The notes under the pieces: model-generated
Databases searched by the model: none
What the model saw: only the letters and a program-made list of their open reading frames with translations
What the model was told of the DNA's origin: nothing
Translations under genes and position numbers: made by a program
DNA from: Earliella scabrosa
Taxonomy: Eukaryota > Basidiomycota > Agaricomycetes > Polyporales > Polyporaceae
Length of the DNA stretch: 64,000 nt
Assembly: GCA_022605405.1 (NCBI GenBank)
Contig: JABYQQ010000001.1
Location: 4,526,001 to 4,590,000, forward strand
Direction: 5' to 3'
Shown here: piece by piece, positions 21,685 to 33,900 of the stretch
Numbering within the stretch: position 1 is the stretch's first letter
How the letters are laid out: each line of letters starts with the position of its first letter

Positions 21685-23814
21685 TCACATACATACAAGC
21701 CGAGTCCGTTGTGCAGAGCTCATATGTGCGAGAAACACGTCCGAGTCATGCTCTGGCATAGATCCCATGCCGATCCGAACATAATTTTGTCCTACGCAGC
21801 GAAGCAACAACAATTGCTGCTCCCACCACATGACGGAGATTCCTCGAGAGAGAGGGACGCAAGTGACATCGGACGGCGCGGTTGTAGAAGGGGAGTCCAA
21901 GCGCACCTTGACATTGGCCAAACTGCCATCGGTGTAGCTGAGCTTGAGTTCCCCATCATCTGAGGATTCAACGAGCCGCAACACGAGAGCCGGTGCGTCG
22001 ATCTCCAGAGTCGAGCCACGTCCGAAGTCTGGGCTGCCTGATATGCGCAGATCGACTCCGGGAAGAGGCTCCCCGAGCCCCGGCCACGTCACAGGCCAGA
22101 CGTTTAACCACGACCACGAAGGGAACATGCCTTCGGGGGCCTCTTCGCGGGAGAACTGAACGACGGGGACGGGGTATCCACCGGGCTCGGTGTCAAGATA
22201 CCACACTAGATCCCCATGGAGATCGTTGGTGAGATGTCCGCCACTGTCGACGCCGCCCATTACGTCGTTGAGAGCTTTCACAGTGCCCATGATTGCGCGC
22301 TGACGATCGATGGGGTAGGTGAAGGAGCGGGTGGAATAGTTTTCGCGGATGGTCGTCCATCGGCTGCGAAGCAGGTTCGCTGTCGTGACGCCGTACTTGA
22401 CCTCTGACGAGCTCCAGTCCAGGCTGTCAGGGTTCGTTTGCGCACGCTGGAACTGCCGCACGGCATGCCTGAAATGGTGGGGATCGCGCATGTCGCGAGT
22501 GGCCACGGCGGAGTATCCAGTGTCCTGGCGCGACTTGCTCTGGCCGCACCAGAACAGCATGCGCTGAGAGTTGAACTCGAGGGTGCGCGTCGACAATATC
22601 TGCTCCTGGAACGTCCAGCCGCGCCAGATGTAGCAGCGCTTGTCCGCCAGCTCTCCGTGCCTCTCCTCGAACTCCTCGTGTGCGTCCAAGCCATCCCAGC
22701 GGCCGATGCTCTGCCCGTCACGCACCGTCACCTCGACGTCTGAGCCTCGGATGCGGCCACGCGGCAAGGACACGCCTCGCAATCCACTGTCCGACGAGGG
22801 GCTTCCTCGGGCAACGATGGTCACGGCGGCGAGGCCGTACACGCGATCCATCTGCGCGAGCTGGACATGGAGATCTTGGTCCGAGTCCTGCACGATGCAG
22901 AGCGCGTCCACCCAGAGGAAGCGATACCCCAAGGCGCGCGTGACGATCATAGCATCCTGGATTGTCCTCGGAATCCTCTCTGCGGAATCAACGCCGTTCG
23001 GGAGGCGGCGCTTGAAGGAGTGAAGATCGGAGGACAGTGTCCGCAGGCAGTAGCCGATCCCCCATACGTAGCTCAGGGCAACGTACTCGATCGGCCCCGA
23101 GACGCAGATCTCGTCGAGCTGTACGAGCCTGTGCAAATGCACGTCTATGAACCGTGTGGCCGCGTGGAGCTGCTGCGGGGCGAGAACGGCAGAATCTCCG
23201 CCCAAGGACACAATCGACGCACAGGTCGAATGGTTATGGACGCATGCATGTATCCATTGTCGAGCCAGGGATAGTTCTGCCCAGGTTGAGAGCGCGCCAT
23301 AGGGACTCTCTTCATCCATGTGGACCTCCGGCGGCCAGTTGATATAATCCCGGATATATATGGTCTGTGGGACCTTGTTGCCGTACCAGCTGTCAGTCAT
23401 GGACGTCTCTAGTACTGTAACGGAGGATCCACGCGTCTCAGCGTAGGGAGGGGCGCGGGGCGCAGATCTCGTGAGTATCTCAACTTGGATAGTGTGCGTC
23501 GGCGTCGTCCTATGCAAGATATTGTTGGGCCGATCTACGGTCGTCCGGAAGATATCCTCTACGCGCTGCGAGTGCAACGCATGGAAGAAATCGCAGAGAT
23601 TGCATCCGGATTGGACAAACAGAAAGTCAGTGTTAACCGTAAAATGGAGCACCGTTCCAGGATCAAGATGAGATGATGTGAGTTTCGAGCACGATGTGCA
23701 TATCCTTCTGGTGATAATCAAGCGGGGACGAATGGGTGTGTTGATGAGAGGTCGCAAGGAGGTGTGTGAGGACACGGATGTAGACCTGGACGCAGAAGAA
23801 CATATGCAACCCAT
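21685..23814 (-). CDS. HET-domain (heterokaryon incompatibility) protein
   Basis: Single-exon gene of 709 residues. HET-domain hallmarks are YVALSYVWG at 244-252, LWVDALCIVQD at 300-310, and downstream RGWTFQEQILSTRTLEF. Near the N-terminus two Cys pairs (CTSC at 39-42, CNLC at 71-74) could bind a metal, as is common in this family. HET proteins trigger regulated cell death or non-self recognition in ascomycetes; in basidiomycetes the role is mostly unknown, so function here is inferred from family only. It converges with SEY1, leaving 173 bp between the stops. Confidence 0.9.
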   Translation of the reverse strand: MGCICSSASRSTSVSSHTSLRPLINTPIRPRLIITRRICTSCSKLTSSHLDPGTVLHFTVNTDFLFVQSGCNLCDFFHALHSQRVEDIFRTTVDRPNNILHRTTPTHTIQVEILTRSAPRAPPYAETRGSSVTVLETSMTDSWYGNKVPQTIYIRDYINWPPEVHMDEESPYGALSTWAELSLARQWIHACVHNHSTCASIVSLGGDSAVLAPQQLHAATRFIDVHLHRLVQLDEICVSGPIEYVALSYVWGIGYCLRTLSSDLHSFKRRLPNGVDSAERIPRTIQDAMIVTRALGYRFLWVDALCIVQDSDQDLHVQLAQMDRVYGLAAVTIVARGSPSSDSGLRGVSLPRGRIRGSDVEVTVRDGQSIGRWDGLDAHEEFEERHGELADKRCYIWRGWTFQEQILSTRTLEFNSQRMLFWCGQSKSRQDTGYSAVATRDMRDPHHFRHAVRQFQRAQTNPDSLDWSSSEVKYGVTTANLLRSRWTTIRENYSTRSFTYPIDRQRAIMGTVKALNDVMGGVDSGGHLTNDLHGDLVWYLDTEPGGYPVPVVQFSREEAPEGMFPSWSWLNVWPVTWPGLGEPLPGVDLRISGSPDFGRGSTLEIDAPALVLRLVESSDDGELKLSYTDGSLANVKVRLDSPSTTAPSDVTCVPLSRGISVMWWEQQLLLLRCVGQNYVRIGMGSMPEHDSDVFLAHMSSAQRTRLVCM

Positions 23815-24085
23815 TGTGATGGGGAGTTAATAAGATCTAAGAGCGCTCTCACTGACAAATACTTATGTTGACAGATTTCCGGCAACAGCCGACGAATTAC
23901 TGGTGCTTTGCTTATGTAATCTCGCATCCTCGAGTGCAGTGACATGTCGATGTGGCCACCAATGCATCAACTTTCAAGACCTCTCGCGGAGTGTCACGTA
24001 AGCTATAGCAGTGGCCAACTTGATGGTCAGTACGACCAGACTGTAACTACTTGTGATAATACTAACGTGTACTCCGAGTCAGTAC

Positions 24086-25446
24086 TTAGTCCGACTCGGA
24101 TGCCCTACTACTAGGATACACTGGTCTAGCGATTATTAGGTCTTCGAGTCCTGTGCGGCCGCCGCGGCCAGCTCGGTACCTGAGTCCCGAGTTCGCAGAA
24201 GACTCGACCCAGTTGAGCTGCACAGGGATTGTTCTCGCTTGTTCCCACAGGACTTGTCTCTCAACGTCCCGCTTAGCAAACCCTACTCTCAAGGCCTGCT
24301 TCTCCGCCGTGGTAAGCCCTATCCCCTCCCAGCCATGCTGTTGCTTGCCCAATGCCGCCACAATATCGACACGTCCCCCTCGGTTTCTTCCGTACTCATT
24401 TTGGCTCTCCTTTCTCCCGCAGGATTGCTCGTCCCAATGCTCGCATACCCACACAAGATATAGGAACGGACGTCGCTTGATTTCCATGTGCCCCTCTGCC
24501 TGCAAACCCGGCGAGAGCGCGGCGTGCTGGCACGATCCAGTCTCATGGGTGAAGTTCAACCCGACGCGCGCACCCTTGAACCACTGGGGGTTGTCCCAGG
24601 ACACAGGCCACCCAAAACCTGAACGCGCCTGCTCGAGGTCACGCAAGAGGACTGTGCCGGTGCGCCGCACCGGACGACAGTTGCCGAGGACCACATCCAG
24701 CGCGACACGGAGGGCACGGCCTTGCAGCGCTTCGCTCAACCAGGAGCTTTCTCTCTGAGCTCCGGCCTGGCGTGCCCCACTGCCACGCAGGAGCTCTTGT
24801 AAGTCGAGTCGGATCGGCTTGCCCTCTGCCTCCCCGATCGTCCTTGCATGCGGCGCCTCCGGATCTTCGTGCAAGGATGGACTACGTCGCGGTTCGGATC
24901 TATCTCCGTCCTGCTCGGCCCTGCCAGTGACTCCAGAGACGCAGGCATGGGCCGCCGGGACGAGCCAAAGGGAGACAGATGCCTCCGGGATATTTTCCAG
25001 GAGCGCCGCGAGCTCAGGAAACTTCTGCTTGAACACGTCTTCTTCGCTATCATTGCTGCTACCGTCGTCTTCTATTCCCCCTTCCTCGAGGGTCTTCGAG
25101 TTGTTGTTGCTTCGCGAGCTTCCGTCCGAGCTTGGGTTGGTGCTCGTCACCGTCTGCCCCGTCTGGACTGTGGACGAGACGACGGGATAAACCCCTGTAT
25201 ACGCGTCTATGTCCGCGAGGATGGCCTCGGGTGCGCGTCGGCGCTGTCGGTGCACCCAAAGTCAGTATTTGTATCCCAACCGTGGCCATCGCCGTTACGA
25301 TCAAGGTCAACGGCAAGCGACGAGCCACGCACCACACCGAGCTGCACCCGTGCCCGCTCGCGGTCCCAGAACTTCGGGGCGATTATCTCTGTTTCTAGCT
25401 CCTGCAGTCTCGCCTTCGCCTCCTCGATGATAGGCTGCGGATGCAT
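24086..25446 (-). CDS. Uncharacterised protein, two exons
   Basis: Not recognised. Exon 1 (25333-25446) encodes MHPQPIIEEAKARLQELETE, a short charged helix. Exon 2 (24086-25243) follows a phase-0 intron (GTGCGTGG start, CGACAG end), giving 423 residues. The region after the junction has a Ser/Thr/Asn/Asp-rich acidic stretch (around 60-110 residues in) and then a mixed C-terminal part with several Trp residues. No signal peptide or membrane segment is seen. Exon 2 could contain unrecognised introns because its middle part is compositionally unlike the ends. Confidence 0.5.
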
Positions 25447-25523
25447 GTTCCTGCCCGTGGACGCAGGAAGTGGATGTGGCTGTATGCGTATAGGTGGAGA
25501 TTTAGCCCACGCGATGGTGCCAT

Positions 25524-25534
25524 CGTATATATGC
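25524..25534 (-). promoter_or_regulatory. Candidate TATA box of the uncharacterised gene ending at 24086
   Basis: The minus strand reads GCATATATACG about 80-90 nt upstream of the ATG at 25446. Position and sequence suit a TATA element; there is nothing else to support it. Confidence 0.3.
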
Positions 25535-25811
25535 GCACCATGTATGTGCTTGGGCTTGGTGTCAAGCGAATGCGCCGAATGAATGAGGGCAGCACGATTA
25601 CGGCTGAAGAAGAATCAGGCGCGTTGTGTTGATAGTGCTACATACAGCATGACGAACAAGCAGAACAAGGATACAAAGCGGGATAATCGGAACATACACG
25701 AGGACAATCACCGTGGAATGTCGTAACGCTCCAAATGAGCTCAAGTCCATGAACAACACTACTCATACAAGCACTGGGAAACGCATGCTCGCGGCTCAAG
25801 CCCCAGGAGCA

Positions 25812-26489
25812 TCAGACGTCCCGCCATCCAAGACGCGCCCGCTCCTTCTCGGTGAGCCCCTCGCGTCCATATCGATCGCGCTGACGCTTAGCCAGCACGG
25901 TAATGTACGACGGGTCAGGGTCGTTCTTCGGGGAACCCGCCGGGCGTAGCTCCAGGATCGCGAATGGGTGCCCGCGGTCATCCCTGATCTCCGAGAACGA
26001 CAGCGTGTGGCCCCATGTTGTCGTCGCGTCCATGCCCTCGTACTGGTACCCGAGGCGGGGGAAGCTCGGGTCCCAATTCAACCGCCAGCGGCGTGTCCCG
26101 GACTTGATGAGTTGCGAGGAGGAGGACGTGGGCGATGATTTCGACGACGAAGATGAGGAGGAGAAAGAGGAGGAGGAGGCTGACGGCGGGCTGACGTCAG
26201 TGGCCGGCGTGAGCAGCGACGCGGAGTGGTCGGCGCCGAGGAACCTGTCGTAGAGATGGAGCACTACACCCGAAGGCACGCATCCCTGCTCCTGCGACCA
26301 CCCATGTGTGTGCTTCGGAGACGGCTCCTTGGGCCACGAGTGCGACGGCTCGGGGCGGGTGAGCGTCAGGACGCCGTCGCGGAGATCCAGGGAGCACGGA
26401 CTCGAGGGGGAGCCAGGCTCGAGGGTGGATTTGGAGTCCCCGACGATGTGGTACGTGCCGAGGAACGGCTCGAGGGACGTCGTGTACAA
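25812..26489 (-). CDS. Uncharacterised protein, 5' end unresolved
   Basis: Not recognised. The frame encodes TYHIVGDSKSTL, a poly-Ser block near the middle and WRLNWDPSFPRLGYQYEGMDATTTWGHTLSFSEI, ending RARLGWRDV. The open frame continues upstream of the first Met (26489) through LTLAQDLLYTTSLEPFLG to about 26575 without another Met, so at least one more 5' exon is likely and the listed start is provisional. The closing EKxRLG motif resembles one in the gene at 29962-30788 (NEKARLGIG); this may hint at a shared domain type but is weak. Confidence 0.5.
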   Translation of the reverse strand: MYTTSLEPFLGTYHIVGDSKSTLEPGSPSSPCSLDLRDGVLTLTRPEPSHSWPKEPSPKHTHGWSQEQGCVPSGVVLHLYDRFLGADHSASLLTPATDVSPPSASSSSFSSSSSSSKSSPTSSSSQLIKSGTRRWRLNWDPSFPRLGYQYEGMDATTTWGHTLSFSEIRDDRGHPFAILELRPAGSPKNDPDPSYITVLAKRQRDRYGREGLTEKERARLGWRDV

Positions 26490-27208
26490 CAGATCCTGGG
26501 CGAGCGTCAGTTTCGTGGAGGTGGACGAGTAGCGTGGTAGAGCGCACCATCTTTGTAAGTATGGCTTCCCTTATGATCTTCCGGGGCTGTTGATACTTCG
26601 CTGCCGTAGTCGTAGCGAGATTTTCAGTGGCGGGGTCCGCAAGGCGCATACGAAGAGCCTTATGTGCTCGAGGGGAGCAGGAGGTGGGCAAAGTCTCTTT
26701 ATGTGAGTCGAGAACAAAGGGCGATATGTGGGCGCACGCAGTCGGCCACACCGAGTACATGTTCACTGCGTCCATGGGGTGGTCGTGGTCGTGATCAAAG
26801 CAGAGGAAAGGAGGTGGTCCGTGGACCACCCACCAGACGCTTTGACCTCGGATGGACGAGCATGTCACAACAAGAAAGACAAGACGCGGTGTGACACGGC
26901 CAGTAATCGACTGAGCCACTCGGCTATCGTAATGAAGAGGTTTCCTTTCTGTTAGTATGCATCATGACTCACGCATGCTCGTACAGGCGTATGTCGCGCC
27001 GTGAACTTGCAGCTGGAGTGTGCTGGGTCGCCGGCTGTTGCCGGCCCGGCGTTGGCAATATTCTATGATTTCCAGCAGATGGTGCACGGTTGTCTCGCTG
27101 CGCAGACCTCGCGAGGCACCTGTGACACACATAGGGTCGATTTGGCATGCAAAGAGACAATAACATGTTCGTGACAGTCGTGAATACAATCCTGACTCAA
27201 CTGGAACC
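26490..27208. other. Intergenic, with possible 5' exon of the preceding gene
   Basis: About 0.7 kb between two minus-strand genes. It should include the missing first exon and promoter of the gene ending at 25812 and the 3' untranslated region of the sugar transporter. A tRNA-like string near 26905-26930 was examined and not accepted. Confidence 0.5.
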
Positions 27209-28980
27209 TCATATGGCGGAGACGTGAGTATGAACGCGCGGTCGCGCTCCATTCTCGGGATCCTTGTCGTCTGGATCCTTGGCCATATCTCCCTCGGACT
27301 CCCGGTCTTCCTCAGCAGCGGCGGCGGCGGCGGCGCGCAGCTCTTCGACCGGCGTCGCACGCTTCGTGCCCAAGAAGATCTTGCCTCCCGGCGCATCCTG
27401 CAGCGCACGGGTGATCATCTCGTCCTCGAAGAGCCAGTGCACGTCCTCGAGCGCATACCCCGTCGTCTCCGGCAGGAACGCGTACGCCCAAACGACCATG
27501 ACGAGGCAGCAGAAGCCGAAGAGGAGGAAGGTGCCGTACTTGATCTTGTCGAGCATGATCGGCGTGATCTTGGAGATCGTGAAGCTGAAGAGCCAGTTCA
27601 CGCCCACCGCGACCGAGAGCGCCGCGGGGCGGACGTGGTTCGGCGCGACTTCGCCTGCGACGACCCACGGGACGGGGCCCCAGCCGATGCAGTACCCGAC
27701 GGCGTACAGGTAGACGGCGACGAGCGAGACGTACGACGCGGGGACGATGTCCGAGCTCGGGTGCACGGCGGAGAAGCCTCCGATCCAGATCATCGTCAGG
27801 CTCTGTATGAGGCCGCCGATGATGAGGCAGAGCTTGCGGCCCATGCTCTCTACGGCGAAGAGAAGGACGGTGCCAACGGCGACGACCTTGACGACGCCGT
27901 AGATGCCCGTCGCGAAGAGGCCAGAGTCGGTCGAGGAGAGGCCGAGGCCAGCGAAGATCTGCGGGGAGAAGTAGTTGATCGCGTTCGTGCCCGTCCATTG
28001 CTGGAAAAACATGACGAGGCTGGGGATGAAGGAACGCAGGAAGGTGTGCCGGGACTCGCCCATCATCCGGAATTGTTGGAAAATCGACGCCTTTTCCTTC
28101 CCGGCGAACTCGGCCTCGATCTCGGAGAGCGTGAACTGAACAGCGGGGTCGTCTGGGGTCGTACCGGCTGTCCGAGCGAGAGACGCAGCTGCCCGGTCGC
28201 GATGGCCGTGTTCGACGAGCCAGCGGGGCGACTCCGGTTGGAAAAGCATGCCAAAGATGAAGAACACTCCCGGTATAATCTGCATGATGAACGGAATGCG
28301 CCATTGCGCAGAGCCTCGTGGAAGGTTGCGGTTGCATGAGTAGTTGACCCAATCTGGCCACACCGACGTTAGTATTTCCTCAGGTAGGAAGGTGGAACAT
28401 GATGCTCACAGCTTAGCATGATTCCGATGTTGTTGGCCAACTGCACCATGCCAGTGCAACGGCCACGGATTGTGCGAGGTACACATTCGGACACGTACGA
28501 CGGTACGAGAGCAGAGACCATCCCAACGCCGAAACCGCCCACGAAACGACCGAAGTAGAGGACGCTCAGAGCGGTCGATTGGCTCGAGCCGAGGCCGACG
28601 ATCGACTGGATGACGCTTCCCACAATGTACACGACTCCAGTAGCGAGAAGGGTGGGCTTGCGGCCAAACTTGGACGAGAAATAGCTCGTGGAGAGCGCAC
28701 CAAAGCTGCCAGCGTAATGTTAGTATTCTCGTCCATCGTCAAGAAGGAAGCAAAAGACTCACAAACTACCGCCTTGCAGGACGGCGACGACGTTCCCGTT
28801 GAAGTTGGCCGCCTCCGAATGCGTCATCTTGTCCACACCGAAGTCAGATTTGAAGGAGTCCATGGCGATGACACCGCCAATGAGACCGATGTCCCAGCCG
28901 TAGAAGATGGACCCCATGGCTGCGGACAGCGCGAGGAAGTACGCATTGCGGTAGTGGCGGATATGCTCTGCGACGGACAT
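27209..28980 (-). CDS. MFS sugar transporter
   Basis: Twelve-TM major facilitator of the sugar porter family, importing a hexose, pentose or related compound across the plasma membrane. Three exons: 28763-28980, 28410-28705 and 27209-28353; 552 residues. Family signatures are FYGWDIGLIGGV in TM1, FGRKP in the TM2-3 loop, PESPRWL before the central loop, FQQWTGTNAINYFSP in TM7, ESMGRK in the TM8-9 loop and LPETTGYALEDV after TM12. The C-terminal tail is charged, with an Ala run (EELRAAAAAAAEED). Substrate cannot be assigned; the GTNAINYFSP region is of the general fungal hexose/quinate-permease type. Confidence 0.93.
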
Positions 28981-29019
28981 CTTCGCGGCCCCTCATCGCG
29001 CCCTAAGCACCACGGGCTG

Positions 29020-29028
29020 CTTATATAG
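29020..29028 (-). promoter_or_regulatory. Candidate TATA box of the MFS transporter
   Basis: The minus strand reads CTATATAAG 40-48 nt upstream of the ATG at 28980. This is the best TATA match in the window and is well placed. Confidence 0.5.
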
Positions 29029-29961
29029 GTGCGGTTCCACGGCGCCATTGCGAACGCCCAAGTGTCACCTGTTCAAACTATGAGTGCACCAGCGTGTCAG
29101 ATGCATGACAAACTCGCCTTTTAGAGCCCTCTCCTCTGTCTATCCGAGCTATCCGAGCCACCAAATATGCGGCAAGCACAGGCCCTGAGGCCTGATTGGC
29201 GGCGCCCAGTGCTGCTACCATGATTCACCCAACATGGGAGACGTTCCTGGCACCTGTAACACAGTGACTCAAGGTGTTCGTAGGTGAAGCTATCTCTGAT
29301 CATCGCTGACTCAAGAGAGCCACCAGCAGCCGACGTGGACCATGTATCAATGCTCGTGAAGCTGAGTATCGATGGTCTTGAACCTCGCAATCTCAGCTTG
29401 GCACTGGCAGGGTTTGCCGCGTGATGTTCAAGTGTTTGAGCTGTTGACAGACGCCGGGCCGTGGGGGTCGAGGATCTCCGATCTGACCCGGACCGTCAGT
29501 GCGAGCCCTCACCGGTCTCGCCGGTCTCACCACTGAAGCGTCCTCGTGCTCATCCAAGATCATGGTGAGGAGAGAGAATGGAAGCAACGTTTCAGCTTCA
29601 AGTCGAACCACAGGCACCGGTAGAAGAATCGGGGAAACCCTAACCCTTACCTCACCCATTGCAACACGACCATGCTGAACTACCTCAGTACCTTGAACAA
29701 TGTACGCCATCGGGGAAGACGCTATGACGAGAGCCATAGAGATGACGTACTCGGGCCAGATAGGTGACGATATTGCTATACGACGAGCATGGACCTGCGC
29801 GGCGCAGGGCACCACACTGGCAAAGCGGTAGAAAGACAGCGAAAGCGTCGAGCACTTGGCCACATAAAACATGGCAGCTCTCAACGGGTTCCTGTACTTA
29901 CTTTCAACCATCCTGTCCCTCCTCGTCTTCAAGTTCCACATAACTACTCACACTCTAACTG
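29029..29961. other. Divergent intergenic region
   Basis: About 0.9 kb between the sugar transporter and the plus-strand gene at 29962. No gene is recognised; it should contain both promoters. Confidence 0.5.
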
Positions 29962-30788
29962 ATGCATCCAACCACGACCGCCCCAGAAGCATTCGACGGC
30001 CCCAAGGTATGGTCGGAGGGCAAACCTCGACTCATGCTAGTGAGTGCCTTGCCTGGTTTGGCTTGGTGTACCCTGCGGATGTACTCACCACACTTCGCCA
30101 TGCACAGTTCGAGGAGCCGGGATGGCAAACCATCGACTTCCTCCAAACCGCCAAAGCCGGGGAGGTCTCGTACATGGGCGAATACCGCGCGGTGTGGTCC
30201 GGGGTCCTCGTCGGCGACCACTACGCATCTCCCGAAGACTTGCCCGCGTCCGCCTGTTTCGAACTCAAGTGCATGCTGAAGGGCCCGCAGCCACAGCTGC
30301 AGCTGTCCTTTGAGCACGCAAGCTATCTCCCCGCCGAGCGCCGTACGGTGGTCCACCTCAAGCTGAACCTCACGTGTGGCGTCCAGCGATGGGAAACCGC
30401 ACCCTGCATGATTGTGCAACGCGAAGGAGACGTCTCCTGCGCGGAGAACTGTCCAAGCAGCAACGTTCGGTGGAGAAAGAACGACGCACCTACAGACTGG
30501 TTTCCGAACACAACCACCCATCTCGGGTTCACTATGGAAGTCGACAGTTCCCCACTGAGGGCGCCGTTCGTATACCTGGAATGGAGGAGCGAGTCGGCCA
30601 CTGTTTTGATGCTGTTCAAGAAATCGACGGATGGCAAACCCGTCTCCCTCACGGACAATGAGAAAGCCCGCCTAGGGATTGGCATGTCCAACAAAGAACT
30701 TGAGGTGGCGCACATCCTCGCCATGTTCCAGTCGCAATGGGTCGAGTTCCCAACCAAGAACAGGAAGGCGAGATCGACGTGGGGATAG
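29962..30788 (+). CDS. Uncharacterised protein, two exons
   Basis: Not recognised. Exon 1 is 29962-30039 (MHPTTTAPEAFDGPKVWSEG...) and exon 2 is 30108-30788, joined at a phase-0 GTGAGTGC/CACAG intron of 68 nt; 252 residues. A longer frame from 29871 without splicing exists but puts a hydrophobic leader and the intron into the protein, so the spliced model is preferred. The protein looks globular, with Trp-rich segments (PGWQTIDFLQ, EYRAVWSGVLVGDHY), several Cys, and ends in a basic tail. No signal peptide or TM segment is seen. Confidence 0.6.
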
Positions 30789-30918
30789 CCGGTTACGGTC
30801 CTGGATGGAGACCGGACAACGTACAGTGCCAAGTCAAGAGTATGAGAGCAAAGTTCGGATTACATACATGTACACGTAGGACAGATACCGTTATAATGCA
30901 TGACCACAACCGTTAGGA

Positions 30919-33900
30919 TCAGAACCCACTCGCGGTTACACGGAGCTGCTCGAGCTTCTTCAGCACTTCGCCGACCGTCCGGTCCAGCTCACCAGCGATG
31001 GTGCTTTGCTTGTTCGCCGGCAGCTTCGCGAAGGACTCGCACAGGTCGCCATCGACCACCGCCTTGACTGGGACGTAGTATCCACGCCACGTAAGGTGGT
31101 CACGTCCAACCAGGCTGAGCTGCTCCGTCCGCATGTGCTGCTCGAGCGTCGTGAGTAAGTCGACGTCCTCCTTCGATACGAACGGCACAAGGATGCCAAT
31201 TGTCCCGTGGAGACCCGTGTAGAGGATGACTTCGCGCCCGCCTGCGACGAGTGAAACCTTGTGGAGTGAAGTCGCAATGTCGCCTATGTGGAAGTGTGCG
31301 AGCATCGCGGTCTTGTGCGGTGCGCCGAACAGAACCCCCTTCTCGTGTAGGATACCGGCGCCTGTAGGATCGTCGTCGACCTGGTCTGACACCTTCGAGT
31401 CGAGACGGTTGACGAAGACGTTCCCGAATCGGTCGCTGGCCACTACGGTGTTGTAGTCCAGCATAGTAGTTGCGGTGACCCAGCGAGGCTGCACATCATC
31501 CGCGAATACGAGAAGGCGGTTCTCTGGTGGCTTGTAGACAGCATAGAAGACGGACTCTTGCATGTCGCCAACGATTATTCTTGAACCTTGAGTGTTCAGC
31601 GTCACGATGGCAGAGTTGAAGGTCTATGACGGAGATCACCCTCAATACACATTCACCTTCAGGGATTGAAACAGAACATACTTTGTTCTCCACCTTGCGA
31701 AGTAACTTTTTCTTGCCCATGTCGTACAGGCGAAGCGCCTTGCCCACACCGGCGATGAGCTTGCCCTGGAACGCCATAATCGCAAGCGGAACGTCGTTCG
31801 TCTCAGTCTGAAGGAGATGGTTAGTGATCGCGCGCCAATGCCAAACGATCAGGAGCTGACCTTGTGCAACAGCTCCAGGCCCCGTCCATCGTCCACGAAA
31901 CGGTATGTCCTCAGAAATCCACTCGTACATGAGCGGGGCGCAAGGAAAGTGTCCTGTGCGGTACCAACGACGAGGTGTAATTCGTTGTTTTTAGCAGCGA
32001 ACGGTACGATTGCTATGGAGAACGCCGCTTCATTGTTGTCGAGGTGGACGACATTGACCGTCTGTCCCTACTCGGTCGTGTCAGTAGAAGAAAACAGACG
32101 GAGGATAGGGTGACCTACCTCGAGGGGGTTAATGATACGTATGCAAGATGCCCAGGTACCTGCAGGGGCCTTCGGACGTCCGAACTGGTCGGGGGGCAGA
32201 GCAACCATTTCTTCGTCGACCACTTGGCCATTTTCGCGCTACATACCCACCACGAATCAGTACCACTTTACAGAGACAATTCGTAGAGCACAACTGACCA
32301 TCTGCTGAAGTTGCTTTGCCGCAGCCTCCTCGCCCATGACACGATGGTCGCCCTCGATGAGATACAACAGCCCGTTCATCGGGTGCGGGATGAATTTGCG
32401 AGGCGTATATGACAACGGTATGGAATCTTGCTTGAGCTTTGTACCCAACTTGGGAATCTGGAAGATCCTATAGATCGACAGAACTCGTTAGTAACACGTC
32501 ATCTGAAGGAAAACACGAGAGGGGGGGGCGGACGAGCTCAGTAGGAACAATTGTTATGCTTCAACACACGCGCGACACCTGTCGGTGTAGCGCATTCTAA
32601 GGGTGATGGTAAGGTGTCATCATCGACAACCTGCCCCCTCTTGCGAAACGTCGAGATGCCAAGAAGTCTCGTACTCACCGGAGCAAGCTGCCCGAAATCC
32701 CAATGAGACCCTCCTGGCACAACTCTGCCGAAAAGCTCCACGCATAGTCGAGGTTCTCGAAGATGAGCGGGGTGAAGTGCATGAAGTTCTGGTAGGTGTA
32801 GTTGAGCCATGGACGAGAGGAGAGTGCGAGAATGGCCGGATTGCGTTGGATGTTCACGCGAAGGAGGCGGATGGGACGCGTACCCAGGAAACGGGTTCGG
32901 GTGTCCGTCAACTGTCCATTCACAGGGTCGAGCACCGTGCGGAGGAGAACGCCATTCTGCAGGCCGATGTTGACGAACGTTGTTGGCTGACTCTTGTTGA
33001 TACTTGCATCGAGCATGTCCGCGATGCAAATCGCGGAGGGTGGCGCTGTCAGTGCTTGCAAACTGATGGTCTCGAGCGTACTCTCGGGGTCAAGTGACAC
33101 AATCCGGACCGTTTGGTCTTCGCAACCGACAGCCTGAAGGATCTGTCAGCTCTCCAAAACATGGGGATGTGGATGGAGGACTCGCCAAGAAGGGTGTACG
33201 TTGTCGACCTTCGGGAACCTCCGCGATACTGAGCGCGAGCACAGTACTACCCATGGCCTTCCGATCTTGATATTCGTTCAGCTGCCCATCAAGGTCCAGC
33301 TCGAAGTAGACCAGTTCAGCAGAACTCAAAGCCACCACGACTTGCCGCTTGTTCGTCGTTGCACAAACGATGGTCTTGCCAGAAGGCACCCTCCATTCGT
33401 TGACACGATGGTCAACGAGGACGTGTCGGATACCGTGTGGGTGAACTTGGAGCAGGGCGTCAGCGCCGATCTGCTGCACCGCAAGAGTAGGTGCGGAAGA
33501 AAGGAAGCCCGTGTCTTGAACTTCCTCGATCGTCTCGCCGATGCAGAGCACCAGTGTTCCGTTGACGAAAGACAAGATGATGTAGGAGTCATAGGGGTCT
33601 AAAGTGTCGGTTCAGTACATACCCATCGAAAGAAAGGAGACATGCACGTACCGTCTTCCCTCAGCTTTGTAGTCCACACAGCGTTTGGAATACCAGGCAG
33701 GTCAGAGCTGACCACCTCCTCAACCTCAAGACCATGACGCAGGGTTCTGAACGTACTCCGGGCACCACGACCGCATGCAGCGAAGATCTGCGGCGTGTCG
33801 GAGTTAGGAAGCAGGTTCATGACTTTTGAGTCGACGATGGGACAGAGGGAGTCCAGCTCATCAACCAGGGTCAAGTTGTCCAATGCACGAGGGCGGAAGT

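Noticed and set aside
26900..26945. tRNA-like string on the minus strand (TAGCCGAGTGGCTCAGTCG)
   Set aside because: It resembles an A box, but no matching D-stem, acceptor stem or B box (GGTTCGA-type) could be found downstream.
27224..28339. Long plus-strand open frame (371 codons) across the sugar transporter
   Set aside because: It is antisense to a clear MFS gene and highly Arg/Asp/Glu-biased, as expected for a shadow of GC-rich coding sequence.
29638..29654. Telomere-like CCCTAACCCTTACC
   Set aside because: Only about two degenerate units inside an intergenic region; not a telomeric tract.
29871..29961. Upstream start for the gene at 29962, giving a hydrophobic leader
   Set aside because: This frame has to read through the well-formed intron at 30040-30107; the spliced model from 29962 uses good GT-AG sites and keeps the frame.
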